The notes under the pieces: model-generated
The model's database searches: none
Seen by the model: the letters and a program-made list of their open reading frames with translations, nothing else
What the model was told of the DNA's origin: nothing
Program-made: the position numbers and the translations under genes
Shown: one piece after another, positions 52,802 to 62,653 of the stretch
Numbering within the stretch: the first letter of the stretch is position 1
Layout of the letters: every line of letters starts with the position of its first letter
Assembly (NCBI GenBank): GCA_964420285.1
Contig: CAYQTE010000005.1
Span: 56,251 to 120,250, forward strand
Reading direction: 5' to 3'
DNA: 64,000 bases
Source: CAYQTE01 sp964420285
GTDB taxonomy: Bacteria; Planctomycetota; Phycisphaerae; Tepidisphaerales; Tepidisphaeraceae

Positions 52802-55800
52802 ATGAAGAGGCCGCGGACGACTCGTCGGTGGGTGGGATGTGAACGGCTCGAATGTCGGCGATTAATGTCGAGTACTTCCCTTTGCCTGTATTCGAACGTG
52901 AATGGGACTACGGACACATTCGAAGAGCTCAACTCGACTACCGGAGTGCTTGCGGCGACGATCACGCACTACTCGGTCGGTGCGCCGCTGCCACTCGGCG
53001 GTCAGTTTGCTTGCGGCGGAGGCTACCTCTGGCTCAACTCCAACGTGGATGGGACCACGGATACGTTCGAAGAGCTCAACGCGACTACCGGAGTGCTTGC
53101 GGCGACGATCACGCACTACTCGGTCGGTGCGCCGCTGCCGCTGGGCGGAAAGTTTGCCTATGGCGGAGGCTACCTCTGGCTCTACTCCAACGTGAATGGG
53201 ACCACAGATACGTTCGAAGAGCTCANNNNNNNNNNNNNNNNNNNNNNNNNNNNNNNNNNNNNNNNNNNNNNNNNNNNNNNNNNNNNNNNNNNNNNNNNNN
53301 NNNNNNNNNNNNNNNNNNNNNNNNNACGCGACTACCGGAGCACTCGTCGCGACGATCACGCACTACTCGGTCGGTGCGCCGCTGCCACTCGGCGGTCAGT
53401 TTTCCTACGGCGGAGGCTACCTCTGGCTCAACTCCAACGTGAATGGGACTACGGACACGTTCGAAGAGCTCAACGCGACTACCGGAGCACTCGTCGCGAC
53501 GATCACGCACTACTCGGTCGGTGCGCCACTGCCGCTCGGCGGAAAGTTCAGCTTTAACAGCACGCCGACGGCCACGGCCACGACCACGTCGGTGACCTCC
53601 AGCAACGGCTCGTCGACCTACGGCCAGGCAGTGACGTTTACCGCAACTGTAACACCGACCAGCGGCAGTGGAGAGACGGGCACGGTGCAGTTCCAGATCG
53701 ACGGAAGCAACGTGGGTTCGCCGGTGAACCTCAGCGGCAACACCGCCTCCTATACCACCTCTGCGTTGACGGCCGCCAGCCATTCTATCGTGGCCGTGTA
53801 CAGCGGCGACAGCAGCTTTAGCGGCAGCACCTCGCCGGCCTTCACGCAGAACGTCGCCAAGGCTACTACTGCGAGCGCCGTTACTTCCAGCAATGGCTCG
53901 TCCAGCTTCGGCCAATCGGTGACCTTCACCGCTGCCGTAACACCCGTCAGCGGCGAGACCGGCACTGTTCAGTTCCAGATCGACGGCAGCGATGTGGGCA
54001 GCCCGGTGGCCCTCAGCGGCAATACCGCAACGTTGACGATCTCCACGCTCAGCGCCGGCAGCCATTCCATTGCAGCCATCTACGGCGGCGATGGCAACTT
54101 CGCCACCAGCACCAGCCCGGCCATCACGCAGAACGTCGCCAAGATGGCGTCCTGGGCTGCTAACACTGTGGCTACATTTAACGGAACCAACGGGGAGGAT
54201 CCTACAGGTGTGGTCTTGGACTCCTTCGGCAACATCTTCGGCGCAACGCAGGAAGGCGGCAACCTGTCGCTCGGCAATGGATTTGGTGACGGCACAGTGT
54301 TCGAGGTCGCCTGCGGTAGCGGGACCATCACCACACTGGCCACGCTTAATGGCGCCAACGGAGCAAACCCGGCGGGAAGCCTGGTTCTAGATTCGTCCGG
54401 CAACCTCTTCGGCGCGACCTATGGTGGCGGCGCCAATGGCGACGGCACGGTCTTTGAGATTGCATACGGAAGCAGTGTGATTACCACGCTGGCCTCGTTC
54501 AATGGTACGAACGGTCAGTATCCACAAAACGCGGTGCTAGACCCCTACGGCAACCTCTTCGGCACTACCGAATACGGCGGAGCGAACGGCGACGGCACGG
54601 TCTTCGAGGTCGCCTACAAGGCCGGCGTCATCAACACCGTGGCCTCCTTTAACGGCACCAACGGCATTAACCCCGGCAGCGTCGTCTTGGATTCAAGTGA
54701 CAACATTATTGGCACGACGTTTGGCGCGCCGCCGGTAAGGCCCGCCGCGTCGTCCGATGGCATCGCCAGCGGCGACGGCACGGTCTTCGAGATCGCCCAC
54801 GGAAGCGGTATCATCACAACGTTGGCCTCGTTTAACGGTGCCAACGGGTGTAATCCCAGCGGCGTGGTGGTTCTGGACTCCTCCGGCGACCTTTTCGGCA
54901 CGACCGAAAACGGTGCCGGCGGCTGGGGTACGGTCTTCGAGCTCGCACGGGGAAGCGGTGTGGTCACCAACCTGGCCTCGTTCAATGGCACCAACGGGTA
55001 CGGTCCCAGGGGCGTAGCTATGGATTCCTCCGGGAATATCTTCGGCGCGACAAATGGCACAAGCGGCGTGCCCGAGGTGCCCCGCTACTGGTACTCCACG
55101 GTCTTCGAAATCGCCAAGGGCAGCGGCGCCATCACGACGTTGGCCTCGTATTCCTACACAGGAACTGGCCTCGGCGTGGCCGTGGACTCCTTCGCCTTCG
55201 GCAAACTCTTTGGCACGACAAGTTCCGGCGGCGCCAACGGCGATGGTACAGTCTTCCAGTTTGCCGGCGCGTACGTCATCGGCGTCACTTCCACCAACAC
55301 CTCGCCTATCTACGGCCAGGCGGTGACCTTCACGACGACATTGAATTCCAATGCCGGCGTTGCGCCGACCGGAACTGTGCAGTTCCAGATCGACGGCAGC
55401 GATGTGGGCAGCCCGGTGCCCGTCAGCGTCGATACAGCCAGCTATACGACATCGACACTGGACGCTGGTGCCCATTCCGTCGTGGCGATTTACAGTGGCG
55501 ACAACAACTTTGTTGGCACCACCAGCCCCGCGTTCACGCAGAATGTCGGCCCGGCGGTACTGACGATTGGTGCCAATGCCGTAAACATCAAGCTCGCGGC
55601 CGACGGCCAGCACGTAGACGTCTGGAACAACGCTGCGGCCACCGGCACGCCAGATCAATGCCTGCCCTGTTGTGATATCTACGACGTAACCTACGCCGGG
55701 CCGGCCGGCGGCGATCTGGTTGTTATCGACTACTCCAATGGCGATCCACTGCCAGCCGGCGGCATCTCGCTCACCGGCGGGGCGGGGCAGAATAAGTTGG

Positions 55801-56576
55801 AAATCGTTGGCGACCCGGCCGGCGACAACGATACAGTGGCCATAAATGGCGGCTCTTTCGTCCTTCCGGCTAACACGCGAGGCGCAGGTGTGATGAATGT
55901 CACGCTCGGCACGGTCTCGATTGCGGCCGGGGCGAGTTTGGCGCTGGGGCAGTCGGATTCGCAGGCGGATCAGACTGTTTTGGCCGTCAATAACCTGTCC
56001 GTCGCCGGGACGCTGGACGTCGCCAACAACACGCTGCTGGCTAATGAAACCAACGTGTCCGTGTCGCAGGTTGCGACTTGGGTGCAGAACGCCGGGGTGG
56101 GGGCGAGCATCTTCAGTTCGCTGGTCACCGGGCCGGATTCGCAGGCCAGCCGGGCGGTGGGGTATGGGGACTGGAACGAAGATCCGCTGAGCGTCCCGGC
56201 CGGGGATGTGGAAGTCAAATATGTGCCGTTTGGGGATACGAATCTGGATGGCACTGTTGATATCACGGACCTGACGCGGGCGATCAATAATCTGGGCCTG
56301 TCGCCGGGATATTACGGCGGGGATGTCGCCAACCAGGGTATGGTGAACATCACCGATATCGCGGACATCATCAACGATCTGGGCGCCCAGTTGAATGCCA
56401 GCGGCGATGGCGCGAATGCGGCTGGGGTTTCGGCGGGTTCGGCGGCGGTCAAGCCGGCCGGCGGGACGGTGGCCGCCGTCGTGCCGCCGGCGGATGGGTC
56501 GATCGGTTCGCTGTTTTCCGATTCGCGGATTCAAAGCGATTGGCTGGAATCGCAAGGGTCGGTGCTGGGCGATTGA
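52802..56576 (+). CDS. Giant exported repeat protein: 49-residue repeats, Ig-like, GloVer repeats, dockerin-like end
   Basis: The N-terminus MKRPRTTRRWVGCERLECRRLMSS carries the planctomycete extracellular motif. Then come 49-residue repeats (NGTTDTFEEL...ITHYSVGAPLPLGG...GGGYLW) that are nearly identical in DNA. The 100-N gap shifts the frame, so the gene appears as two frames (from 52775 and up to 56576); it is one gene. After the gap: two Ig-like domains (TSSNGSSTYGQAVTFTATV), about nine GloVer-type repeats (GNLFGTTEYGGANGDGTVFE), a third Ig-like domain and a dockerin-like pair (GDTNLDGTVDITDL, VNITDIADIINDLG). An upstream in-frame ATG 52775 is less likely. No catalytic site is seen. Confidence 0.85.
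53226..53325. other. Assembly gap (100 N) inside a repeat
   Basis: The bases before (GAGCTCA) and after (ACGCGACTACCGG) join in frame to the same repeat sequence seen at 53071-53095. The true gap is therefore probably zero or a whole number of 147-bp units, not 100 bp. Confidence 0.85.
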
Positions 56577-56652
56577 TGGGCGCGGGCGTCTCGCACGAAT
56601 TTTCCGCGGAATTGGCGCTCGAAGCTTTCACTTTGACCAAGCCAAAGAACAT

Positions 56653-56750
56653 AGCCACAGAGCACACAGAGATCACAGAGCGGAGCAAATTGGCGCACGA
56701 AACTCAGCACTGAGTTTTTCTTCTCGGTGTTCTCTGTGATCTCTGTGGCT
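56653..56750. repeat. CACAGAG-type inverted repeat
   Basis: AGCCACAGAG...ATCACAGAG (56653-56680) faces CTCTGTGATCTCTGTGGCT (56732-56750). Related single arms occur near 27665-27692 and 63741-63768. It sits between two convergent genes. Confidence 0.6.
56701..56719 (+). terminator. Intrinsic terminator-like hairpin
   Basis: AACTCA-GCAC-TGAGTT followed by TTTC, in the loop of the larger inverted repeat between the giant repeat gene and lpxK, which are convergent. Confidence 0.5.
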
Positions 56751-56768
56751 GCAAATCAGAGTCTTCCT

Positions 56769-57899
56769 TCAAGTTGCGCCATCACTCAATCCTGCGTTCG
56801 CACCGGCCGGGCGGATGGCCGCCAGGGTTTGATCGATCAAGGCATTCCGGTCGCCTCCGCTGAATCGCAGGTCCAGCTCGGCGACGCAGAATTCCACCCG
56901 GCCGGCGCGTTGCATGATCGACGGCAGCGTCCTGAGCTTGACCCAGTCCTTGGCCGTCACCACGATCGCGGCGGACTTGCACGATGCCGCCAATTCCGTC
57001 AGGGCCGTCACGTCGGCGTCGGTGTAATCGTGATGATCGGGAAAGAACCGCGTCGCCGCGGGCGGCCCGGCGGCGGCGGTTTGCATCGCGGCCACGAAAC
57101 CGGCCGGGTTGCCGATGCCGCAGGCCATGACGTAGGGCTTGCCGGCCAGATCGCTCACCTGGCGCGATACGCCGCTGGCCGTGATGCGCTCGATCACGTG
57201 ATCGCAGCAGTAGACCGGCGAGTGCGGCGAAAGCGCTTTGACGCGATTGATGAGCTGATCGCGGGCATCGCCGCTGATCCGGCCGGTGCGGGTGAGGACG
57301 ATGGCATGGGCGCGGCTGAGCGCGGCGGGTGGCTCGCGGAGCATGCCGCGCGGCAGGAGGTGCCCGAAGCCGAACGGTTCGGTGGCGTCGATCACCACGA
57401 CCTCCATGTCCCGCCGGACGCGACGATGCTGCAATCCGTCGTCGAGCAGGAAGACATCGACAAGCGGTTCGCGTGCCAGGACGCGAGCGGCCGAAGCGCG
57501 ACGGTTGGGCGATGTCTCGACAAGAATGCCGGCGGATTCGAGCAGCATGGCCTCGTCGCTTTGGCCGCCGCGGGTTTTGTGATAACCGCGCATCAGCACG
57601 GCCGGGTGTTGTCCGCGATGCGACAGCTCGACGGCGAGCATCGCCACCAGGGGTGTCTTGCCGGTGCCGCCGGTTGTCAGGTTGCCGATACTGATGGTCG
57701 CCCGGCCCAGGGTGTGGGATCGCAACACGCCAGCATCGTACAGGCCGTTACGCGACCATATCGCAAGGCGATAGCCGATCTCGAGGACGCCGAGGCCCGC
57801 CCGCGCCAGCGATGCGCCGGCGCCGCCGCGGCCGGACATGATCGTCTCGATCCCGTTGCTTTGCGATATGCCGTGCTGTGCGCGCGAGTCGTGAGTCAT
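56769..57899 (-). CDS. lpxK: Tetraacyldisaccharide 4'-kinase (lipid A synthesis)
   Basis: 376 aa. It phosphorylates the 4' position of the lipid A disaccharide at the inner membrane. The P-loop ISIGNLTTGGTGKTP lies near residues 67-81; RGYHK, VDVFLLDDGLQHRRV and LLPRGMLREP are LpxK hallmarks. An N-terminal amphipathic helix region precedes the P-loop. The ATG at 57899 overlaps the gluQRS stop (ATGA), so translation is coupled. The longer upstream frame is inside gluQRS. Confidence 0.92.
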   Translation of the reverse strand: MTHDSRAQHGISQSNGIETIMSGRGGAGASLARAGLGVLEIGYRLAIWSRNGLYDAGVLRSHTLGRATISIGNLTTGGTGKTPLVAMLAVELSHRGQHPAVLMRGYHKTRGGQSDEAMLLESAGILVETSPNRRASAARVLAREPLVDVFLLDDGLQHRRVRRDMEVVVIDATEPFGFGHLLPRGMLREPPAALSRAHAIVLTRTGRISGDARDQLINRVKALSPHSPVYCCDHVIERITASGVSRQVSDLAGKPYVMACGIGNPAGFVAAMQTAAAGPPAATRFFPDHHDYTDADVTALTELAASCKSAAIVVTAKDWVKLRTLPSIMQRAGRVEFCVAELDLRFSGGDRNALIDQTLAAIRPAGANAGLSDGAT

Positions 57900-58861
57900 G
57901 TGTGTTCCGTCGCCGGCGTGCCGCAAAGCAGGAATGCATCGTCCGCGGCGGTCATCATGAGACGCTGCGGCGGGAGTTTGTTCAAGTGAAAGCGCCCGAC
58001 CAGATCGCCCGGCATTGCCGAAACGCCGGCGTCGATGCCGCACCATTTTGCCAGCAGCGCCACGACGCGCCCGGCCGGGACGCCGCGCTCTCGATATCCG
58101 GCGATGCGCACGTCGCCGTGGCGTTTGGCCAGCCGTCGATTATCGCTGCCGACGACCAGGGGCACGTGCGTGTATGACGGGATTTGATCGGGCAGCCCCA
58201 GGGCGCGGTAGAGCAGAATCTGCCGCGGGGTCGAGTCGATCAGGTCGTCGCCGCGCACGATGTCGCTGACGCCGGCGGCCGCATCGTCCAGCACCGTCGC
58301 CAGTTGATACGCGGCCGTCCCGTGCGCCTGCTCGATGAGAAAATCGCCGAGCTCCGCCGCCACGTCTGCCGACCGCGGACCCAGAAAAGCATCGGTGAAT
58401 TGCACGATGCCGGGGGGCACCGCAAATCGCAGCTTGGGCCGCCGGCCGGTTTTCTCGATGGCCTCATTGATCGACCGGAACCTGCCGCGGCAGTGACCGG
58501 GATAGACGGCCGCACCGTCGTCGGCGTGCGGTGCGCTGGCGGAGCGTTCGATATCGCCGCGGGTGCAGACGCATGGATAGGCCAGGCCGGCGTCTACAAG
58601 CTGCCGGGCCGCCGCGCGATAGGTTTCGCTGCGCGGGGCCTGGAAATCCGGACCGGCGTCCCAGGTCAATCCCAGCCACGTGAGATCATCGATGATCTGC
58701 GTGGACCACTGCGGCCGGACGCGCGGGGCGTCCAGATCGTCGATGCGCAGGACGATGCGCCAGCCCTGCTGGCGGGCCAGGAGCCAGTTGATCAGGAATG
58801 TCCGCGCATTGCCCAGATGCAACGCCCCGGTCGGCGAGGGCGCCAGGCGCGTTGTTCGCAT
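57896..58861 (-). CDS. gluQ: Glutamyl-Q tRNA(Asp) synthetase
   Basis: 321 aa. It attaches glutamate to queuosine-34 of tRNA(Asp). A truncated GluRS-like catalytic core lacks the anticodon domain. APSPTGALHLGNAR holds the HIGH-type motif (residues 7-20). Zinc-site region CVCTRGD...YPGHCRG (about 96-124), and LAKRHGD replaces KMSKS (about 243), as in this family. It is upstream of lpxK in a two-gene unit. Confidence 0.93.
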   Translation of the reverse strand: MRTTRLAPSPTGALHLGNARTFLINWLLARQQGWRIVLRIDDLDAPRVRPQWSTQIIDDLTWLGLTWDAGPDFQAPRSETYRAAARQLVDAGLAYPCVCTRGDIERSASAPHADDGAAVYPGHCRGRFRSINEAIEKTGRRPKLRFAVPPGIVQFTDAFLGPRSADVAAELGDFLIEQAHGTAAYQLATVLDDAAAGVSDIVRGDDLIDSTPRQILLYRALGLPDQIPSYTHVPLVVGSDNRRLAKRHGDVRIAGYRERGVPAGRVVALLAKWCGIDAGVSAMPGDLVGRFHLNKLPPQRLMMTAADDAFLLCGTPATEHT

Positions 58862-58912
58862 GGGATAATTCTAACAAGTTGTCGCGAAAGTCTCGCGGCG
58901 CGGATCGGGCGG

Positions 58913-59581
58913 CTATGTGCCGCCGGCGGGGGACGAGGAATCTTCTGAGACACTGTTGATGATCGATCGAAGAAAATCGGCGTCCTGATTATATTGACCC
59001 ACGGTCATGCCAAGGACGCTGAGGGAGATCTCGTCGAATTTCGCGCCGCGAGGTATGAACACCAGCGTATTCCATGTGCAGGTGGTCGCGGCGGGCAGGT
59101 CCGAAGGCCGGGTGGCGGCGGCGTCGGCTGTTACCGTTTCCAGGAGTTGCAAACCCCCGACGTTGCGAAGTTCGGCGACGAGATGATCGCCGGGGCTTTG
59201 TTCCATTTCCTTCTTTGCCGCCGCGATAAGTGTCTGTATGCGCGCCTGGTCGAGCGTCATGCTGGCGGGAACCGGAATGCGCGACACCTGAATATCCACA
59301 TCGCCATGCGGCGCCGGGACATCGGGCCCGTGCAGGAAGACGATCGATCCATTGCCCGGCCGCTTGATCTCCCACGACATCGGCGCCCGTACATAAAGCG
59401 GCGCGGCTTCAAGGTTGACCGAGTGCCGCGGGCCGTTCACAAGAGCTTCGGTTGTCGGACCAGGCGGCGTGGCTGTCGCGGAGATATCGGGCGGGGGCGA
59501 GGGCTTGTCGCAACCGGCCGTCACCACCCATGCCACGATCGCAAGCATCGCCGCCAATTCCATGCGTTCCATAACCTTCAT
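58913..59581 (-). CDS. Lipoprotein of unknown function
   Basis: 222 aa from ATG 59581. The lipoprotein signal ends VVTAGC (Cys24), followed by a Pro/Thr-rich spacer. The domain (LYVRAPMSWEIKRPGNGSIVFLHGPD...) resembles PsbP/DUF1795-like folds; similarity to the protein at 32.4 kb is possible. AGGATAACACA precedes the ATG; a longer frame to 59611 exists. Confidence 0.7.
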   Translation of the reverse strand: MKVMERMELAAMLAIVAWVVTAGCDKPSPPPDISATATPPGPTTEALVNGPRHSVNLEAAPLYVRAPMSWEIKRPGNGSIVFLHGPDVPAPHGDVDIQVSRIPVPASMTLDQARIQTLIAAAKKEMEQSPGDHLVAELRNVGGLQLLETVTADAAATRPSDLPAATTCTWNTLVFIPRGAKFDEISLSVLGMTVGQYNQDADFLRSIINSVSEDSSSPAGGT

Positions 59582-59700
59582 TGTGTTATCCTGCGTTGAT
59601 ACCTCGGTCAACTTGCATTATGTCCTGCCTCTGGCTTAGTATACCACGCATTATATTATGAAGGGGGATGGATTGAGAAAACGTTGGAAGGACTGCCGCG

Positions 59701-60096
59701 ATGCCACGTAAGAGGTCTGGAGCCGATTTATCGATTAGCGAACTGGAACAGTTGCTCAAGCGCCGTCGGGTGCAGATCGGCAAGCTGGAAAAGAAGCGAG
59801 CCAAAGTGCTGCGCCAGCTTGAGGCGATCGAAAGCGATATCGCCGCCCTGGGCGGAACAGTCGGCGCTTCGCGCTCGGTGCGCGCTCACAACTCACAGAG
59901 CCTGTCGGAAGTTATTTACCAGGTATTGAAGGAGAAGGGCGGCGGAATGAAGGTGGCCGCTATTGTCGATGCCAGCCTCCGCGCCGGTTATCAGACCAAG
60001 AGCGATAACTTCCGCAGCATCGTCAATCAGACATTGATCAAAGACAAACGGTTCGCCAAGGGCGGCGAACGCGGAATGTACATGCTGAAGAAGTAG
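59701..60096 (+). CDS. Coiled-coil plus winged-helix (HARE-HTH-like) protein
   Basis: 131 aa. Residues 10-50 are a highly charged coiled coil (ELEQLLKRRRVQIGKLEKKRAKVLRQLEAIESDI). Residues 66-131 (SLSEVIYQVLKEKGGGMKVAAIVDASLRAGY...FAKGGERGMYML) fit a HARE-type winged helix. This suggests a nucleoid or transcription-linked DNA-binding protein. moeA starts 11 bp downstream. Confidence 0.75.
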   Translation: MPRKRSGADLSISELEQLLKRRRVQIGKLEKKRAKVLRQLEAIESDIAALGGTVGASRSVRAHNSQSLSEVIYQVLKEKGGGMKVAAIVDASLRAGYQTKSDNFRSIVNQTLIKDKRFAKGGERGMYMLKK

Positions 60097-60107
60097 ATTG
60101 ATTCCGC

Positions 60108-61343
60108 ATGGCTGAGCCAGACGTCCGCGGCCATATCACCGTGGCCGAGGCGATCGCCATCATCGATGCGATACCCGTGCGCCGCCGGGTCCAGACCCTG
60201 GACGCCGGCGCGTGCCGGGGCCGCGTGCTGGCCAGCCCTGTTCTGGCCGATCGCGACCTTCCCCCGTTCGATAAGAGCCTGATGGACGGCTTTGCCGCCC
60301 GGGCCGGCGATCTTGCCGGCGGGAATGCCGCAACGGTCGCGCTGCGCATCGTCGGTACGATCGCCGCCGGCAGCGAGGCGGCGTTTGCCATACAGCCCGG
60401 CCAATGCGCCGCGATCATGACCGGCGCGCCGATGCCGGCCGGGGCCGATTGTGTCGTCCCTGTAGAAGCCGCTCGCGTTTCGGCCGATGGCCAGACCGTG
60501 CAGTTGAGCGGCGGCGGCAAATCGGGTGAGTTCGTCGCCCCGCGCGGCAGCGATATCCGCGGCGGCGCCGTGGTCCTTGAAAGCGGGCAATGGATCGGCC
60601 CGGCGCAACTGGCCGCCGCCGCCAGCGTCGGGGTCACGCGGCTGGATGTTTTCGCTTCGACGTCGGCGGGAATTCTTGTTACCGGCGATGAGATCGTACC
60701 GGCGCAGGCCGCGCCACTGCCGCATCAGATTCGCGACGGGAACGGCCCGATGCTGGCCGCCCTGGTGGAGCAACTGGGCGCGGCCGTCGTATGGCGCGAG
60801 CATGTCGATGACGACCCCGATCGCCTCCGCGCCGCACTTGCGGCCGGGTTGCGGCATGACGTTCTGTTCGTCAGCGGCGGCATGAGCATGGGTCAGCGCG
60901 ATCATGTACCGCGTCTGCTGGCGGAACTGGGCGTGCGCATCCTCATCACCAAGCTGCGCATCAGGCCGGGCAAGCCGTTTATCTTCGGCGCACACGAATC
61001 AGCGGACGGCGCGCATTATGTGTTTGGCCTGCCCGGGAACCCGGTCAGCGGATTCGTCTGCACACTGGTGCTGGCGTCGCGATTGCTGAAGCGACTGTCC
61101 GGCGGCACGCCGCCGGTTCGGCTTTCGCGGGCGAGGACGACCGATCCGCTGCCCGCCAACGGCCCGCGGGATTTCTATCAACCGGCCATCCTGACCGGTC
61201 CGGACATCCGCCCGCTGAACTGGAAAGGCTCGGCCGACGTGTTCACATTGGCCAAGGCCAACAGCCTGATCGTCCGCCCGGAAAATCACCCGCCACTGCC
61301 GGCCGGCGCGGAGATCGAGTTCATCCCCTTCTTTTCCGCCTGA
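60108..61343 (+). CDS. moeA: Molybdopterin molybdenumtransferase
   Basis: 411 aa. It inserts molybdate into adenylylated molybdopterin. LPPFDKSLMDGFAAR near residue 48, IMTGAPMPAGADCVVPVE near 103, ILVTGDEI near 187, SGGMSMGQRDHV near 258 and FGLPGNPVSGFV near 305 are family signatures. The C-terminal 58 bp overlap the 3' end of trmB on the other strand. No other moa/mob genes are present here. Confidence 0.93.
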   Translation: MAEPDVRGHITVAEAIAIIDAIPVRRRVQTLDAGACRGRVLASPVLADRDLPPFDKSLMDGFAARAGDLAGGNAATVALRIVGTIAAGSEAAFAIQPGQCAAIMTGAPMPAGADCVVPVEAARVSADGQTVQLSGGGKSGEFVAPRGSDIRGGAVVLESGQWIGPAQLAAAASVGVTRLDVFASTSAGILVTGDEIVPAQAAPLPHQIRDGNGPMLAALVEQLGAAVVWREHVDDDPDRLRAALAAGLRHDVLFVSGGMSMGQRDHVPRLLAELGVRILITKLRIRPGKPFIFGAHESADGAHYVFGLPGNPVSGFVCTLVLASRLLKRLSGGTPPVRLSRARTTDPLPANGPRDFYQPAILTGPDIRPLNWKGSADVFTLAKANSLIVRPENHPPLPAGAEIEFIPFFSA

Positions 61344-61945
61344 ATCGCATAGAACGGCCGGCCCTCGCGGCGGTATTTACGCTCGAAGTTGGTGCCGACC
61401 ATTTCACCCTCGCCGGCCGATGCCGACGGTGCGTAATCCACGACGGCCAGGGTCGAACTCGCCAGCACCGACTCGATCTGCTGAAAATAGTCCAGATGAT
61501 CGGTGACGATGCGCAGCCGCCCGGCCGGGACGAGCACGCGGGCGATCTGTGCGACAAACGGCTCCTGGATCAGGCGGCGCTTGTGATGGCGTTTCTTAGG
61601 CCAGGGGTCGGGGAAATAGATATGCACGACCGCGAGGCTCGCGTCCGGCAGGTAATTGCGCACGAAATACGTGGCCTCGGCGCGCATGGTGCGCACATTG
61701 GCGCACCCGTTGCGGCGCAGCCGGTCGCTGGCGTATTTCCAGAACCAGCTTGCCCACTCGATGCCGATGAAATTGGTCGTCGGCCGGGACTTGGTCTGAT
61801 CGACCAGAAACGTCCCCTTGCCCATGCCGATCTCGAGTTCGACGGGGAAATCGTTAGCGAAAAGGGCGCGCAGATCCATCGGCTGGGCGAGGGTCTCGAG
61901 ATCAACGCCGACGGAATCGACAATCAATTCATGGCTTGACCGCAC
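61286..61945 (-). CDS. trmB: tRNA (guanine-N7-)-methyltransferase
   Basis: 219 aa Rossmann methyltransferase making m7G46. The SAM motif is VELEIGMGKGTFLV; FIGIEWA, IYFPDPWPKKRHHKRRL (catalytic Asp/Lys region near 113-125) and TNFERKYRREGRPFY are TrmB signatures. The last 20 or so residues (MNSISAPAGSGG) are encoded antisense to the moeA end, so the natural tail may be an extension. Confidence 0.93.
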   Translation of the reverse strand: MRSSHELIVDSVGVDLETLAQPMDLRALFANDFPVELEIGMGKGTFLVDQTKSRPTTNFIGIEWASWFWKYASDRLRRNGCANVRTMRAEATYFVRNYLPDASLAVVHIYFPDPWPKKRHHKRRLIQEPFVAQIARVLVPAGRLRIVTDHLDYFQQIESVLASSTLAVVDYAPSASAGEGEMVGTNFERKYRREGRPFYAIQAEKKGMNSISAPAGSGG

Positions 61946-61956
61946 GTGTTGGGCAA

Positions 61957-62544
61957 TTATCCCTTGGTGATGCCGATCACGCCAACGCCGATCTTCGCCC
62001 CGGCATTGCCGGTTGTGCCGGTGCCGTCGTCCTCACTGGCATGCACGACGATCGAGCGGCCGGCGATCGAATCGGCGCCGCCAACGAGCGAGAGGCCCTT
62101 GAACGTGCCTTCGAAATGGGCTTTGCCATTGGCGTCGGCGGTGACATTTCCCAATTCGCCGGCCATGTGCATGGGCGACGTGGGCAGGCCGTGTTTCATG
62201 ACCATGCCCGGATCGAAGTGGCCGCCGACCAGTGTTCCGGCCTTGGGCGTGCCCAGATCGCTGATGTCGCCAAATTCATGAACATGGAAGCCGTGCTTGC
62301 CGGGGGTCAGGCCCGACAGGTCGGCGACGACATGCAATCCATCGTCCATCATGGTGAACAGTACAGTCCCCGTGACTTTGTTGTCGCCGATCGGTTGAAC
62401 AACCGCGATGGCATTCTTGATTGCCGGGGCCGCCATGGGCATGTCCGCCGCGCGGACGCCGCTGTTCAGAATCCATCCCACCGCCGCCACGAATGCCACA
62501 CCCGCCAGCGCCCAGCCGGCCGTCCGTCCGCTTCGCATCGTCAT
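61957..62544 (-). CDS. Cu/Zn superoxide dismutase-like exported protein
   Basis: 195 aa with an N-terminal signal/anchor (about 1-32). Copper-site HVHEFGD, bridging-region GGHFDPG, and VVHASEDDG (distal His) are present. The disulfide cysteines of classical SodC are both absent (positions occupied by DLGTP and GVGVIG). The zinc-site segment reads MHMAGELGN rather than HxGDLGN. ATG 62544 is chosen for CAGGAGACGC. Likely periplasmic superoxide protection, if still active. Confidence 0.85.
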   Translation of the reverse strand: MTMRSGRTAGWALAGVAFVAAVGWILNSGVRAADMPMAAPAIKNAIAVVQPIGDNKVTGTVLFTMMDDGLHVVADLSGLTPGKHGFHVHEFGDISDLGTPKAGTLVGGHFDPGMVMKHGLPTSPMHMAGELGNVTADANGKAHFEGTFKGLSLVGGADSIAGRSIVVHASEDDGTGTTGNAGAKIGVGVIGITKG

Positions 62545-62653
62545 GTTGCGTCTCCTGAAGAATTGCCAATGAGCGGCCTGTGGACACCACATCCACCGCC
62601 CCTTGCATTAGAGCGTTGAGTTTCGACCGCCGCAACGGGGAAAATGACGCGCG

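Noticed and set aside
52881..53555. CRISPR array or satellite DNA from regular 147-bp repeats
   Set aside because: Repeats are translated in one frame into 49-residue protein units, with no spacers and no cas genes.
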